Assembly: GCA_036345935.2 (NCBI GenBank)
Contig: JADWOT020000008.1
Coordinates: 5,125,114-5,189,113 of the forward strand
From: Taenia hydatigena
Taxonomy: Eukaryota; Platyhelminthes; Cestoda; Cyclophyllidea; Taeniidae
Length of the DNA stretch: 64,000 nucleotides
Direction: 5' to 3'
The notes below the pieces were generated by a model. That model saw nothing but the letters and a program-made list of their open reading frames with translations, did no database searches and was not told where the DNA came from. The stretch's first letter is position 1. Each line of letters begins with the position of its first letter. The position numbers and the translations under genes were made by a program. Positions 24,195-37,847 of this stretch are shown in pieces.

Positions 24195-27100
24195 ATGAGA
24201 GTAACTCGATACGTTTGGATTACCAATTTGCCATCAGCGTTTACAGAAGAAGAATTGCGAGGAGTTTTAAACAGGTAAAGACTGTCCTTCTTATCCTCAA
24301 ATTTAATGCACTAGAGATACGTTAATAACTTGAGTTATTTTTGCAGCTACGGGAAAATTCAAGGTGTAAAAATTGTTGATGACGGAGCAGTTGTTACTTT
24401 TGCTGAGACCAAATCCGCGACGAAAGTTACTGAGAGTACCGTGAAACTCCGCAAAAATATTCTTAAAATGCAATATTGTGAATCTTCTGAAGCACCATGC
24501 ACCGATACGTCTCAACAAAGATCTGATCAACGGTAGGGTGCTTTTTAGTCACATTATCGATATAGGTCGGACTCTTTGTCGGATTCGAAGAGCGTAGCTG
24601 GTGAAATTGATACCGATAGTACCTCGTCATCCCCGTACAGCTCACACAGCTCGTCTCCACCCACTGCTTATCCGAAAAGGAGGTAGGTGTTTTCCTCATT
24701 TAAGTACACGCATATTAGTTATTCTCCGGTTAAGCGTGACCACAGGAAAGGTAACAGCGGATCCCAGGACCGATCCTTAAAATACGATCCTCGTGGCAAC
24801 CGTCGCCAGGATGGTCTTCGTGGACTAAAGATAACTCAATTACCTCTCAGGTCGTCTGATACCAACCTGCGTGAAGGATTATTTCATGAATACAAGAAGC
24901 ATGGAAAAATTACTTCACTGGCCATAAAAGGCACAGGGTCCAGCCGCTTTGCGCATATTACCTTCAAACTCAGTGAGGATGCCGAAAAGGCCTATGAGCA
25001 TTCCAAAAGCAAAGTGTTTTTCGGTGTGTCGGTTCACGCCGAACTCGTTGACGGTCTTGACATAGAAGACCCAGATCTGTGTCCTCCAGAGCACGCCATG
25101 GATGAGTACCACCCTAAAGCAACAAAAACCCTTTTCGTGGGAAACTTGTGCTCCGCAACTATTACCGAGGTGGAGTTACAGCGTGTTTTTCAGGCCTATG
25201 GGGATATAATAGAAATCGATATCAAAACTCAAACAAATCAGCCCGGAACATCGTACGCTTTTGTTCAGTACACGGACATCAAGAGTGTTGTTCGGGCACT
25301 GAGCGACCAGGAAAGCATAACGATTTCCGGGAAATCCGTAAAACTGGGTTTTGGTAAGAGCCAACCATCAAACGTCGTTTGGTTGGACAACCTTTCACCC
25401 AATGTTACTGAAACATTCCTCATGCGACAGTTTGGACGGTATGGTCGTTTGAAGGACACTGTGGTGGATTCGAAACTTGGTCGTGCACTTCTCTACTTTG
25501 ATACAGTTGAGGCAGCACAACGTGCTTTGAATGAAACACGAAATCGTTCTCTCCTCGGGAGAAAGGTTCAAATTGATTACGCCACTCTGGAGTGCCAGGT
25601 CGCGTTCATAGAAAAGTTTGGAACAGTTAACAATTTCTATGGGAAGTACAGGTATGCTTGCGCTTTTTTTTGCAATCAAGCTGCACTTTTCGCAGGGACA
25701 AGTTGCGCGAGATAGTTGAGGCTTACATGCCCTGTGGAAATTTGGTGTCTTATCTGGAGGAAAATAGAGGGTATGCTTGCTTTTGAGACGGTTAACACGT
25801 TTTACTTTGTTAGACTGCCCGCATTATTGCTTCATTATAGATCTCAAAGTGGATTTAACAGACGAACAAAGGATTTAGCTGCATTAATTGGATCAGCTGA
25901 TCCGTCGAGGTCTAGCAAGTATGGATATAATCGATCATCTCATCACTCCAGTTCGCGTAATGGGTCACCAGTACGAGGATCTATATATTCGAGGGGTTCA
26001 CCTTCAAGAGAATATAACACCTTGTCTGGAGCTAGTTTCCGTAATAGTGGCGGAGGCTTGCTCTCAAGTCTCGTTGGATTATCAAATTACAAGCATCATT
26101 CGTGTCCTGGTGACTCACCAAGGGCTTCATCGAATCGCGATCGTTCAAGATACTCCCAATGCCGGAAGTCAGTTGCTCCGAATTCACTTGAGTGTTCCCG
26201 AATGTCGAACGGAGGAGGATCTTATCAACATCCCGTGGGGTATAGCAACGGTGATGTGAGTCCACACAGACAGCAATCGTGGTCTAACGGCAGAAAATAT
26301 CACTACGCCGCGTCAACTTGCAGTGATTCATCAGTGGAGCGAAAGCAGGATAAGAAGGAGTCCCGTTCACACAAACAGGGCTTAGAGCGTCAAAGGATGG
26401 GTTCAAGCAAGCGGAAGGCGTCTCATCGGACTACTTTTGAGCACCATCGTCACAGGGACGATCCTTCCTCCCCCCAGGTGAGTTCCAGTCGTCGACATTT
26501 GCGGAACTCGGCAGTATCCACGCCCGAACTAAACCAGCCAACGAAATCCGGCGATGGAGGTGGCGATCCTCACAATGCTACAAGGCATGTGAACAAAGGA
26601 AAGACTGTTGAAGTCTCTCGTTCTTTTGGCCAACAGCAAAAAATCTCCGTTATGTCCACATGCACTTCCAATGGTGAAACGCTGACAAAACTGCAGAGAG
26701 AACGAATGGAATTGTTGATGAAGTTGTCCATGGTGCAGACGAAGCACAAATCCGAGATTATAACTTCCGGGTCCTCTACCCAGGCGACCTACAACGGGTA
26801 ATTAAGAGACTTGACCATTGTTCTTCCAATGGTCCTTTTGACTTGTTTTTCCGATTTCCATTTATTTGCTTGATACATAAATTGTCCTATGGGTTTAATG
26901 AATATTAAAATTTCTGGTTAGCTTGATTTGTGCCTTTTATTCATGCCTTTTTAGCCGTGAAAGTGTTAATCACTTGTCAGTCAGTTGATTGTCCAAGTTT
27001 TAGGCCTTATTTCCTACGATTGCATTATTTTTAAGGCTTACTTTATTACGTTTTTCAAATTCATCTAACTGCCTGTGTATTTCAATATGTTTTGTTAAAG

Positions 27101-30100
27101 GTGTAGGTGCAACTACATACTCGAATTTATGCTCATATTTTCAGCGGCCAGTGAATTGTGTACAAACAGGATAAATAATCCTGACATCTGGTCCGTCTGT
27201 GAAAGTTAGGCCATTTCGTTGTGATGGCTGACTCTGGTGGTGCTGTCGCCCCTAGAGACGTATGCAAAACATGAACTATGCAATAACCTTATTAAACCGG
27301 TACAGTTGAACTAGATTCAACCTCTTAGGGTAAAATTGTGATCAGCATTGGTTGGAATCAACCAGAATGGAGTTCACGTGCTAGAATGAATTTTAAGTTT
27401 AAATACAGCACCATTATCGTTTCTTTTAACTCCAGGATAAACATGAATTCGATCGGTTCTGCGGTACTGCCGGAATCGCAACCTATTCGAATTCCCACCA
27501 AAGTGGGGGGCGACTTTGCTGTCTCGGCAAGCTCGGGCAGTGGGGGGCAAAGTAGTAGTAGTGATCCTGGTGATGTCATGTTTTCCCCAAACATTGGGCC
27601 TCGAGCGTCATCAGACCGATCATCACCAGCCCAGGTCTCACAGCCGCCTCCTCCTCCGCCCCCTCTACCTCCACCACCACCTCCGCCTCCGCCACTGCCT
27701 CTACGACTCTCATCGGGGGTCGTGCCGTCACCACGCCTACCCACCTCCTCTCCTCTCCCCTCTTCGTTCGATTCAATTGCCTCACCCCCACCTTGGGATA
27801 CACAGTCGACGACAATAGAGTCCGACTTACCCCTCCTCGCCGCTCGTATGCGTTCTCCTCTATTCTGTTCTGATCCTCGAATGTTGCCTGTCTCTGCTCC
27901 ACCTTTTACCTCAAAGCCGGATGAAATTCATCTTTCCTCGCCAAGAATGACTTCTACCAACTCGCAAAAACTGTCCCACGACTCCGATTCTGAGCAAGCT
28001 GTCGACGCGTTGGACTCTTCTCTTGATGAACGTATTCGGCGTTTGGATGCGAAACTGCAGCATTCGGAGAAAATCCGACCTACTGTGGATTATAGCAAAT
28101 TCCGCATCCGTCGAAAAAGTGATTTAATCACATCAGCGACAGCCAATGCTTCCTCTGCACAAGCCTCTGTACCAATTTCCACATCTGTTGTATCAACAGA
28201 CATCACTATGTCTCCTTTACGGCTGTTCACCAGCCCGACCTCCCCCGATGTGGTTAATTCGACCACATCACCGGGTGTACGACCCACTGATACCTCGGAA
28301 TTCGTTAAGAGTATGCTTTCTTCAAGTAGGTCTTCGACAAAGATCAACAATGTGGATTCTATCGTTTCCTCGATTTCTAATCATGCGATTTCTCATCACT
28401 TTCATCACTCTTATTCACCGCCACTACCACCAACACTTTCAATCCCTCCTCACCCTCTTCCTGTTCCTCATGAAAGGTCCACTCTCTTGAGCCCCATCAC
28501 GCGGTCTCCTCTCCATACGGCGTCCCCTACATGTGGTAGCAATAGTAAGCGACTTGATCATCCCTCCGACCTAAAGCCACCACCACCACCACCACCATTA
28601 CCACTACTTCACACAAATTTGCGGTCCTCAACGCCCCTAAACAGCGCCCCTGCGGAAGTCTCCTCAACTCCGTCACCTTCTACCACGGCGTCTAGTGGTT
28701 GTTTGAGCCGTTCTCCGAGTAAAAGTACTGGGAGGGTACTACAAAGTCCAGGAATTAAGCCCATTTTGAAGAAAGATAATATTCTTTCAAGTGTCCCCCT
28801 AACGCCTAAGGCGACGTCGCGTTCAAAGGAGGCGCAAAACTGTACTCAAATGAAGGACCTGTTTCCTCCGCAACCAGCTCAAACTATGCAAATCCTAAAG
28901 AAGAAGTCGCAGCAAGCGGTGTCGCCGGTAGAGACAGAAAAAGAGTCGATTTTATCGACGATCTCTCCTTCATTGGCAAAGCCGCTCTCCAATGGATCTG
29001 TTGGGCATAAGCGAAGACTCTCCGCCCCTTCGGTGCCGCATCTTTCGCCTAAGTCACCGAAAATTTCGGTGCCTTCAAAAACAAAGTCCCGCGAAGACGG
29101 AAAAGCGGACTGTCTTCTGTCAAAATCGGCATCGGAGACGAAGGGAGGAGAAGGAGTTATTTCCCCCAAGCCTAAAAGGGCATGTGATGTTTCTCTAATT
29201 CCTGCGAAGCTATCCAAAAGGCAACTTGTTTCTCCTCCCGCAACTCCTTTTGAGCGCAATAAACTGCACTTCAAGAAACTCTCAAAAATTCAATCAGCTC
29301 CTGGTGGCAAAAAATCGCAAAGCACCACCCCTACTTCAAACGCTTCGTCAAAATTCCTGAAGTCTCCCTCAGCTGGGTCGGAGTGTCGCGGTGTCACTTC
29401 AAAGTGTGACTCCAACACAAAGAAAAGGCGACTAAAGAGGAAAAGGCAGGAAAGTGATGAAGAAGATTGGAAGCCCCAGGGTGGCTTGGAGTCAATGAAA
29501 GTCGAAGACATTGTCACGGATGGAGTGCTTTATGAAACGATGTATGATAAAATCAAGCGCAGGGGAAACAAGGATTATATGAATGATCGCTCGGAGGCCA
29601 AACCAGAGGCGCTTAAATCTCTACTTAGGTCTAGAAAACACAAGATAGGTGACAGAACTAAGGGTATTGAACAGACGCCCTACGAATCGGAGAAGAATTC
29701 GGATGCTAATGATGTACAAAATGAACCCAGTTCAAGGCGGTCAAGCAAAAAACCACCTCACTTGACGCCTGAGTCTGCTGAACCTATGCGTCCTAAGTCG
29801 TTCAAAAAATCACGTCTAAAACGACCTGAAAGCGAGGGTGGTTCGAGCTCTGAGTCTGATAATCAACTATCAGTTGAGGCGTCATCGAATAGAAGAAAGA
29901 AGGTTTTGTCTGTGGCACGCAAACGTCGGATTAGCGGGGACACCAAATCGGGTGGCACGTCGACCAAGTCCAAGAACACTGCTGCGAAACGGCGTGTGGC
30001 TCGGAAATTAGCCACCCTTTTCTCCAATTCAAGCGACAGTGAATCCGACTGCTCACCTTCAACCAGAAATCTTCCCAGAGCCTTCTTTCCGGAGCGTCGT

Positions 30101-33100
30101 CGTTCAACCTCAAGATCTTCGTCGACTTCATCTACTCCACAAATCAGTCGATCCTGCAGTCCCGTCGCCATCCACGAATGCGACAGCAACAGCCACAATA
30201 ATAAGAACGATGATGAGACTGGCGACTCTGAGGAAGCTGCGATTGATGCATTACCTCTGCTTGAAAAACAAGTTAGTAATGTTGAGAATGAGGAGGAGGA
30301 GATGGTGGTGGCCCCCGAGGTGGGGGCGTCTTCGTCGCCACCTCCAGCGCTACCCGTCACGGAGGAGTTGAAACCGGAGGATTTCGCTGTTGTGAAGCAG
30401 GAGAAGGAAGACGTTTTGGTGAAAGAAGAAAAAGCGGCAAGTCCTGGAATTTGCACTGTTGTCAAGCCGCCTCGATCATGTGGAGGTGGCCTTATCCTCA
30501 CGTCTCCCCTTGTGAAACCGGAGGCAGTAACGAAAGCGGAGGAATTGGATGATTTCGAGGAATCGGGTCTTGCGCTACTGTCGTCCGCAGCGGAAGCCGA
30601 GGCAATCAAACAGGAGACAGAGGAGTTACAAAAACCTGCTCTTTTGCCGTCAAAGCCATCGGCGCAAACCCAACCTCTTACCCTCCTAGCACCCCTTTCC
30701 GTCATCCCAGCATCAGCTTCCGTGAGCCAGCAGCATATCACTTTGGTTGTTAATGCAATTAGCAACGCCTCTTCAACGTCACAAGATTCCGCCTCAACTT
30801 CCTCCACTTCCAATGGGCGATCCACATTCGTTTTGACGCCTTCTACTTTTTCACTCGTCGCGCCAGTTGCTATTCCCACCGACAATAAGCAACTAATCGT
30901 CAATCGAACCTCTCTTCCTCAATCAATCTCGGATCCACCGGCGCAGAATAAGGTAGCCACCACTAAACCCTCCTCTTCCAACATGACGGAATTTGTGCAG
31001 CATATAATCGAGCAAGTGACACAACAGAAGAAGGAAGAGACCTCCCAGAGTCAGGAGAAAGTGAGGCGAGCTAAGAAATCGGCTCAGCAGAATTGTTCAC
31101 ATACTTCCACGGCGGTGGCAGGGATGGCAATACCGTCGGCCATCCGTTTCCCTCCAGAGTCCTTACATAAGCCGCCACCAACACAGCCTGTCACAACGCC
31201 TGTGGATCCTTACGAGCCGAACTTCGACGAAACGGAAGCTGCAGATCTGGTGCAACCACCTAGTAAAGATACTGTAGCGGAAGTAATAAACTCTGTGGTC
31301 CATGGGGAATTCGAGCAAAAGGACTATGTGCAGCGTTTAGTGAACGGAACGCGAGTGCCTCCCTCTGGGCACAATTCCATGGTCATTGCAAGTGAGATGG
31401 CGGCGTCGGCAGCGGCCCCCATGCGACCGGCGCTTAATTCTACACCACAAATTGGTCCATTGCCACCGCAGGAGTTGTTGGCGGCCTCGCAACAGTCTGT
31501 TGGTATTTCTTCGAAATCATTACCGTCTCATTCATCGCCATTAGAAGCGTCGAATGCCCTGGATGTGGCACCAGTAACAACTTTTGCAGAAGATCCCAGA
31601 TTCCTGCCAAAAACCATTCAAGCACCATCTACTATTGTTGTGGTAGGCCTATTTCTATTGTGACTGAAATATCATGGTTGTTTTTTGCCTCTCCTGATAG
31701 GATTCCAGAATGATGCAAATAGCCAATGGCAGGGTAATTACCTTAAGGTGTATTTGATGTTGCCGTCAATCCAAATACCTTTTCTGACAGTCGCATGCGC
31801 TTTTCACAACTCTATTTGATGGTTGTCTTCTAAAACAACTTGACAACGCCTAGGCGTAGTTTAGAATTGATTTAACTTATTGGCTAGGCGGAGGTAAAAA
31901 GGAGGAGTAGAAACGGTTTTTATTTGTGCACCACCTTCGCTACGTCACATGTTAAGGGCGTTTTTACACAGTGGTTCACATGACACTGATGAGCTGTCGT
32001 TGTTCCTACTTTAGTGTAGTTGAAAAAAAATTTCGTGCACACACATTTCAGACGTCTCCTGAGCCACCATTGATGCAACACCAACAGCAACCACCCCAGC
32101 AATTAGTGGAGCCTTCGCCCATTAGTGAACGGTCATCTATCCCAGCCAACATCCTCAGTCCACTACAAGTCTTCACTCTAATGGCCCCAACGAATGCCAA
32201 GTCTTCTGAGGCAGTACCTCAACAGATCTCGCCACAGACACAACCACAGTTGCAAGAGATTGCTGCCTGCTTGGCAAAGAATTATTTTACTCTGCTCAGT
32301 CAAGGACCACCACCGCAAGCATTCGTGGATTCTGTGGACTCGGTAAACAAAAACTCACCCAACTCGGTTCATCCAGCCGCTCCACCACCATCGACGACAT
32401 CACAAAACGTAGAGTTCTACGCTGCTGCCACTATGGCTGCGATGGCCGCTATGTCGCCCTCGCCCTCCGAGGCAGCCGCGGCGGCGGCGGCGGCAGCAGC
32501 AGCGGCGGCAGTTGTCGCTTCTTCTCCTAAGCAGCATCCAGCTCATTTTTCGCCGCAAACGCATCCGCTGCCTGCCAATTTTTGGTGGCTGGATCCTCAG
32601 TTCCTTGAGGATGTGAGCCTCCATTTCAAGCTGCATTCTTTAACCAGAGTTTATTTAATCTTACCTGCGTCTGTATTTCTTGCATCACTTTTGGTGGTAG
32701 TTGCTTCTAACTGTTGAAGATGGTGGTGATGTAAGATGTGGATTGAGCCAAACGTCCTTCCTCTCGTAGTCTTAACGAATCCTCAGTGTTATTGGGTGAT
32801 AGCATTTCCCAGAAAAATCGAGGCTTTCAGTCGTCACAGCCTACCATGTGGGTCTGGTTTTAGGTCGGATCTTGTGGCCAGTGTCCGTTTGCGTTACTAT
32901 CTTCGTGTGATCCCTTTTAAATGCGCCACTGGATCGGTGATGAAGTTTAAAACAAGGCGTTTTTGTTATAGTTTACTTAATTTCAGGATGCGGTTTTTAT
33001 TGCAAGACCATCTCGGATTTAAAACATCATAAATAACTGCGATTGCAGGGCTGGAAGCTCAATTTTTCGAGGACTTTTATGTGCAGTTGCTGACTTGAGT

Positions 33101-35013
33101 GTGTACTACCTCGAGTAAAATAGCTACGGCTTGTAAAATGGATAAAGCCCGTTGGACTCTCAAAGTGAATGGCTTCTATTCAGCGGTTTCGATTTCGACA
33201 GACCTGTAATGTGGACGTGAAATTGCGATTTCCACGACCTCGAGAGTATTTGTGAACTATCGTCTCGGTTGTAAATTTGTGGGTAATGGGCGAGGTTTTT
33301 AGACAATTTTTCAAATTTAACAGCCTCTTGAAGATCATTTAACACGTGTTTTCAAATCTGTTATTTATTCTCGAGCAAGTTTTGTTTGTGCTTAACTCCT
33401 CGTTTTTTTCTTTTTTTTTGATAACCATTTTCTCCTCACAGAAACTACAGCTAGTGTGGCGAGGCTGCATGTCCTTGAAGAATGAGCGGGCGTCAGTGCG
33501 AATGCTCTATCTGGCGGGCAATCAGGATTTGATTCGAACCTGCCTGCAATTGATGACGGTGGTGAGCGACGAAACAGGTGGAGCTGCCTGGGTGTTACGA
33601 ATAGCCCAACGGATGCGGTTGGAGAACTCGCAACTAGAGGCCGTACAGTGGAAGCTGCGCGAGCCCGCCAACTACTGTATGTGTCTGGCTCTTGCCGCGG
33701 GCTCTCCGCCCTCTCCGTCTCCTCCCAACACCGCTGCCGCTACCGTCGTCACCACTGGTGCTATGTCACGGCGGACCTATGTGGAAGATAGCTACTTTGC
33801 CCAGCAGAACATGGTCTTGCAAAATGTCATTACTTACTTGCAGGATAAAATGGCTGCTGGCATCATCAGCTGTCCCTCTTCTCAGGAGGTGAGTTTGTCT
33901 ACCCACGCTGTGGTCCCACTCCTTTGTCGGCACTCCATCACGTCACGAGAGCCGCCAGTTGACCTCACAGTCTTAAGCTTTTAAGCTGGCAACCCGATTG
34001 AATATGTTAATGGCCTGATGTATCTGTTGAGGTAATCCATCTTTATGCAGCCTTGGCCACTGGACGCCTTAATCACGTTAATCGGCTGGTGCAATTATGG
34101 GCTTCGTTTGTTTGTTTTTTTCCGATTCACCAGAGCTTCTCTTGCTTGAACTTACGACCCAATTCCTAAGGCCAAAGGCACTTGAGGGGAAAAAAACCGA
34201 GATTACGCGTCGGAAACGACGCCATAATAACCTCGACAATTTTTTTCGTGTTTTTTTTGCTTGGCTTCGTGAAATTTATCCTTTAATTTAGTGTTATTGT
34301 CGGCGCTTTTCGTGAGCTAAACTGGGTGATTTTCCCACCAGTCCCAAATGTAACAACTGTTTTACTGTCCCATGGGCAATCACGATTGCTGTTAAATTTT
34401 GGTTGATTTTGTTTCGCAATTATGGCTATCTAATTGCTGCTTCTAGCATGAAATTGTATCCAACACAATTCATGAGGTCTTGTGCTCCCATTCCTGTAAA
34501 CGCTAAGCAAGCACTCGTATTCAAATGACCGACCTCTTGTGACGACATTAGCCGGAGGTCATTGCATAATTGGCATCATCATCGTTGCCGCGCTCCTCGA
34601 ACACGCGCATTGTTACCGGTTTGTGCACACACTAGTTGACCCGAGAGAAATGATGATTTACCTCTACGGTGTAATAAACCTACGTAGCAGTGGGCTTTAT
34701 GGCCATGTGTGCATTTTTGGAATGGTACCACTGTGAGTTATGGACTCTGAGTGACATTAAAGAAATTCTCTCTCTCTGTCTGGCCTTTTTACGTGCCGAA
34801 AGGTGTTGCCTACCGTGCATTCCCTCTGTCATCCGGCGCGGCCCATTGTGATGCAAGGTGTGTTTCTTTTGTTTTTGTTTGTAGAACCCCTTCGTGATGC
34901 ACATCTTCCCGCCGTGTGACTTCACAACTTCTCAATTGCGATACCTCTCGCCAGAGCTGCAACAGACCCTGACGCAGAGTGCAATACCCTTTATGCTTAT
35001 TGTTGTCGTATAG
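24195..35013 (+). CDS. SPEN: Split ends/SPEN transcriptional repressor (4 RRMs + SPOC)
   Basis: A nuclear RNA-binding corepressor scaffold. Ten exons code about 2563 residues: 24195-24274, 24347-24532, 24566-24682, 24719-25651, 25696-25770, 25841-26797, 27436-31642, 32052-32612, 33442-33888 and 34885-35013; every phase agrees. RRM1 (~3-75, YVWITNLP) is split by intron 1. RRM2 (~162-235), RRM3 (~263-338, TLFVGNL...YAFVQY) and RRM4 (~345-418, VVWLDNL) follow. The middle is Ser/Arg-rich, then a disordered 1400-residue exon with long polyproline runs, basic KKRRLKRKR segments and acidic patches, then a run of about 13 Ala. The SPOC domain (~2373-2563) starts LVWRGCMSLKNE and has RIAQRMRLE, carrying the arginines that bind corepressor peptides in human SPEN, and HIFPPCDF...LSPEL. 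It ends FMLIVVV. It is shorter than human SPEN (3664) but complete. The join at 26797/27436 uses a weaker GTAATT donor; if it is skipped, a stop follows at once. Confidence 0.93.
26798..27435 (+). other. SPEN intron 6
   Basis: A 638 nt AT-rich stretch between the RRM-bearing half and the large disordered exon. Donor GTAATT (weak), acceptor TTTTAACTCCAG. Reading into the intron gives an immediate TAA, and AATAAA-like sequences (for example ACATAAATTG, GAATATTAAA near 26900) lie within it, so an early-terminated RRM-only transcript is conceivable. Confidence 0.6.
32613..33441 (+). other. SPEN intron 8
   Basis: An 829 nt intron directly before the SPOC-encoding exons, with donor GTGAGC and acceptor TTTTCTCCTCACAG. 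Nothing else is recognised inside it. Confidence 0.7.
33889..34884 (+). other. SPEN intron 9, splitting the SPOC domain
   Basis: A 996 nt intron with donor GTGAGT and acceptor TTTTTGTTTGTAG. It separates the SPOC core from its final strand/helix segment (NPFVMHIFPPCDF). No other feature is supported. Confidence 0.75.
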
Positions 35014-35097
35014 AGAAATGCAGAGGAAAGAAAAGAAGGAAAGAAGGAGGTGATCCTCGATTTGTGTGTCTATCCGTCCATTCCGGATCCGGGCATT

Positions 35098-35243
35098 CAT
35101 CCATCCATCCATCCCCTCAGGCGAGTAGCAGCACAGCAGCAGTAGCAGCAGCAGCTCCCTCTCCTCCACAACATGCGAGAGAAGTGTGATCTACAGTCGC
35201 ATATGCATCCACCCACCCACACACACACACACACACACGCACA
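35098..35243. repeat. SPEN 3' region microsatellites
   Basis: A (CATC)n run at 35098-35113, a CAG-rich run near 35128-35155, CACCCAC units and a (CA)n tract at 35218-35240. They lie 85-230 bp after the SPEN stop codon, inside the probable 3' untranslated region. Confidence 0.75.
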
Positions 35244-35587
35244 CCACACGAGCGCATGTGCGTGAGGGTATGGGAAGGCTAGCCTGCACGTATCTGCGCG
35301 CCTCGTGCGTGCGTGTGCGTACATTGCCTGTTTATTGATCGCAAGTCTGATTGGCTGACGGGGTCCGTGACCTTGCCGTGTGGGTACGCGTAATCTTGTG
35401 TTGCGTGCGCGACCGTGGCAACGAATCAATATGTGCGCATGAGCGCGCTTCCAGCGTTGCCGTGACTACTGCTACTAACGCAAGCAGTAGGCTGCGGTGG
35501 CGGGAGCGGTGCTTCGCACCAGGTGTCGTGCAAATTTTAATCTTGAGAAATCCGGCAATTTGTTTTTGTTCTTTTTAAAAAAAAAAC

Positions 35588-35593
35588 AATAAA
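35588..35593 (+). terminator. candidate SPEN polyadenylation signal
   Basis: A perfect AATAAA about 575 nt after the SPEN stop codon, directly preceded by an A-run at 35577-35586. It is the first full AATAAA seen on this strand after the coding region. Confidence 0.45.
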
Positions 35594-37847
35594 GGCTCTC
35601 AGCGCAACCATTCACTCACTCACTCACACGTGCAAGCGCAATTCCTGCTCTCCCTCTCCGTTCTCCCCTTCCCTCTTTGGCAGCAGCAATTAATGTAATG
35701 AAATAATGTCCAGTGAAGGTGTACATAAACATTACCCGTTTGAATGTCTCCCTAGTAAATAATGCTCCGTTTTAAATGTGTATATAATAAAAATGTGTTA
35801 TTTGTGGACAGAGAATTTCTTATTGTTTCATTGATTGAACTGTTTCGGGGTGTCAGGTTCCCCTCATCGCGATACGTTTGTGGTTATGGTGTTGTTTGCT
35901 TGCACCGGTTCACAAGCGTTCCTCGTTACTTCCGTCGAGAGATCGCACTTAACGTACCGATTGAAAGAGCGGAGTTAGTACAGGCCACTTTTTCATTGCG
36001 AGGTTTACCGGGGCAGATCTAATTCACGCGGGAGTTTAGTTCGCGCAGGGCTAAGTAAGGGCATGCTGCTTCCCGGTCATGCGCTTCAGCTATTACTTTT
36101 TGCGAATTAGGCTAGCCGCATTCAATTTGTACCCTTCGGGAGGGGGAAGGGGTGAAGATCACCCTCTTAAAATGTCACCTGGGTGGATTTCATTGCTTTT
36201 AAGGCAATCACCTGCGCGTTTGGAGACCTGGGAGGATTTGGGTGACATAGCAACGGTTGGTGCTGTAGCGGTCGCGCCACTTGTGATGGGCGTCGTCTTG
36301 GGGCTCTTCCACAGGTCGGGCCAAGCGCAGTTTTATTCGTCGGCACAAGTCGCAGTGGGCGGACTACCTTCCCGTAATTAAAATGTTTCTTGCTCTGACG
36401 CTTGTCTGGACTGCCTTTTAATTTTGTCTTACCTCGTACCATTCAATCACTTAATATTCACTCCTTATAATTTAGGAGCAATTGGCCCAAATAGCAGCGA
36501 ACCGACCGCTCAAAACTGTGAAAACAACGCAACGTAGAGGACGCATTTGTGCTCAATTCTGTGGGGAGATGTGCATTCCCCTCCTGAATTAATGAAATGC
36601 TTTCAAAAATGAGGTCTGCTGTGCTGAAGTTTACGCTTGGCACATGGAGAAAAAGGACAAACTACTTGGAGAGAGAAGCAGGCAGGTAGAGTGCATTGTA
36701 CCTCAAAATCTAGCCGCTTGCCCAGAGAGAGAAGTTGAGCTTTTATGGTTTAGCTAGGCGAGGTCAGTGCGACTTCAGACTCCTCTTTCGCCATGAAGAG
36801 GAAAACCGGACAATCACCCAGACGTCTCATCCCATTTCGCACGGAGGTTTTGTCGACTCGGAGTAGAGCACACGCAAACACACGAGCCGTTTCCCTTCCC
36901 TCTGGTTTGTTTTACTTGGAGGTGACGCCCGTCGGGAAAAAAAGTGGAAGGCGTGCTCTAGCCCCTCAATAGCACTTCGTAAAATGTTTATGCGGGAAAA
37001 AAAAGTCGTAGATTTTTTATGAGTGGGGAAGTTGTATCATAAAAGGCTAATGGGCCATTAATTTACACATCCATTTCATTTCCTACCCACCCCAAGCATA
37101 GCCTCAACCTTTAAGGAAATTTTACTGCAAAAACGATGCCGTAGCCAAGATAGTTCGCCTTCACCAACAACGAGTGTTGCTTGTTTCCAACATCGTTGTT
37201 TGAGTTGTGGCCTTGATTGTTACTTCAACCTTTCGTTTGGGCTACGTAAGTACTCAAAGCCCTGGCGCTGGGTCTCTGATGGACCTCCAGACCTCCTGCG
37301 CATCCCATTAGCCCCCTAAGGTTCCGTTTCATGTCCGTCCTTTTGTCCTCAGGCAAGCCTCCAGGCGCTGCACCAGATGTTACGATCAAGGCAGTAAACA
37401 AACACGTATCTGATGTTCTTTGGAAAAGAAAAAAGCATTTGTGGTCCTCGGCGTCTTCCCCGCAGGCCGTCAACGTCGAGAGGGGCGGAGGAAGGGGAGA
37501 GAGATGTCGGTCCCGGAGACAATGACGCCCAAGGAGTGGTACAGAGGCGCGGAGGCCCAGGTGCCCGCCAATCCAAAACGAGGAGTTAAACAATCAAAGT
37601 GGCACACGGTAATGAGCACAAGTGAAAAGTGTTACAATTGTGGCTATGCACAAACCGTAAACCTACCCCATTGTTTGCAATATACTCCGTTAATTTCGTT
37701 ACATCGACGGAGGCAGAATTGGTACAACCATAGCTTTTTAAATCCACGCCCTTATCCCAACCTACCATTCACATAAATGTTTAGTAAAAAAAGGCTAAAA
37801 AATTTTACCCACTCTCTATGCTTCTCAGCCGCCCTTCATTTAATCGC
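35594..37847. other. intergenic region without identified genes
   Basis: Two open frames of about 100-120 codons (36079-36381 plus; 37225-37593 minus) have no recognised motif, and the second lies over a GC-rich purine tract that opens both strands. An (ACTC)n run lies at about 35612-35628. Confidence 0.4.

Noticed and set aside
29863..30903. 346-codon minus-strand open frame rich in Ser
   Set aside because: It is antisense to the large SPEN exon, whose biased codon use keeps the opposite strand open. It has no motif and no splice context.
34068..34100. CGTTAATCGGCTGGTGCAAT resembles part of a tapeworm spliced-leader exon
   Set aside because: Only about ten bases agree with the remembered leader, no donor plus Sm-site arrangement follows, and it lies inside a SPEN intron.
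36079..36381. 100-codon open frame with a hydrophobic stretch
   Set aside because: It is isolated, with no homology pattern or splice signals; probably chance.
37225..37593. 122-codon minus-strand open frame
   Set aside because: It lies over a GC-rich purine tract open on both strands, with no start context, splice sites or family resemblance.
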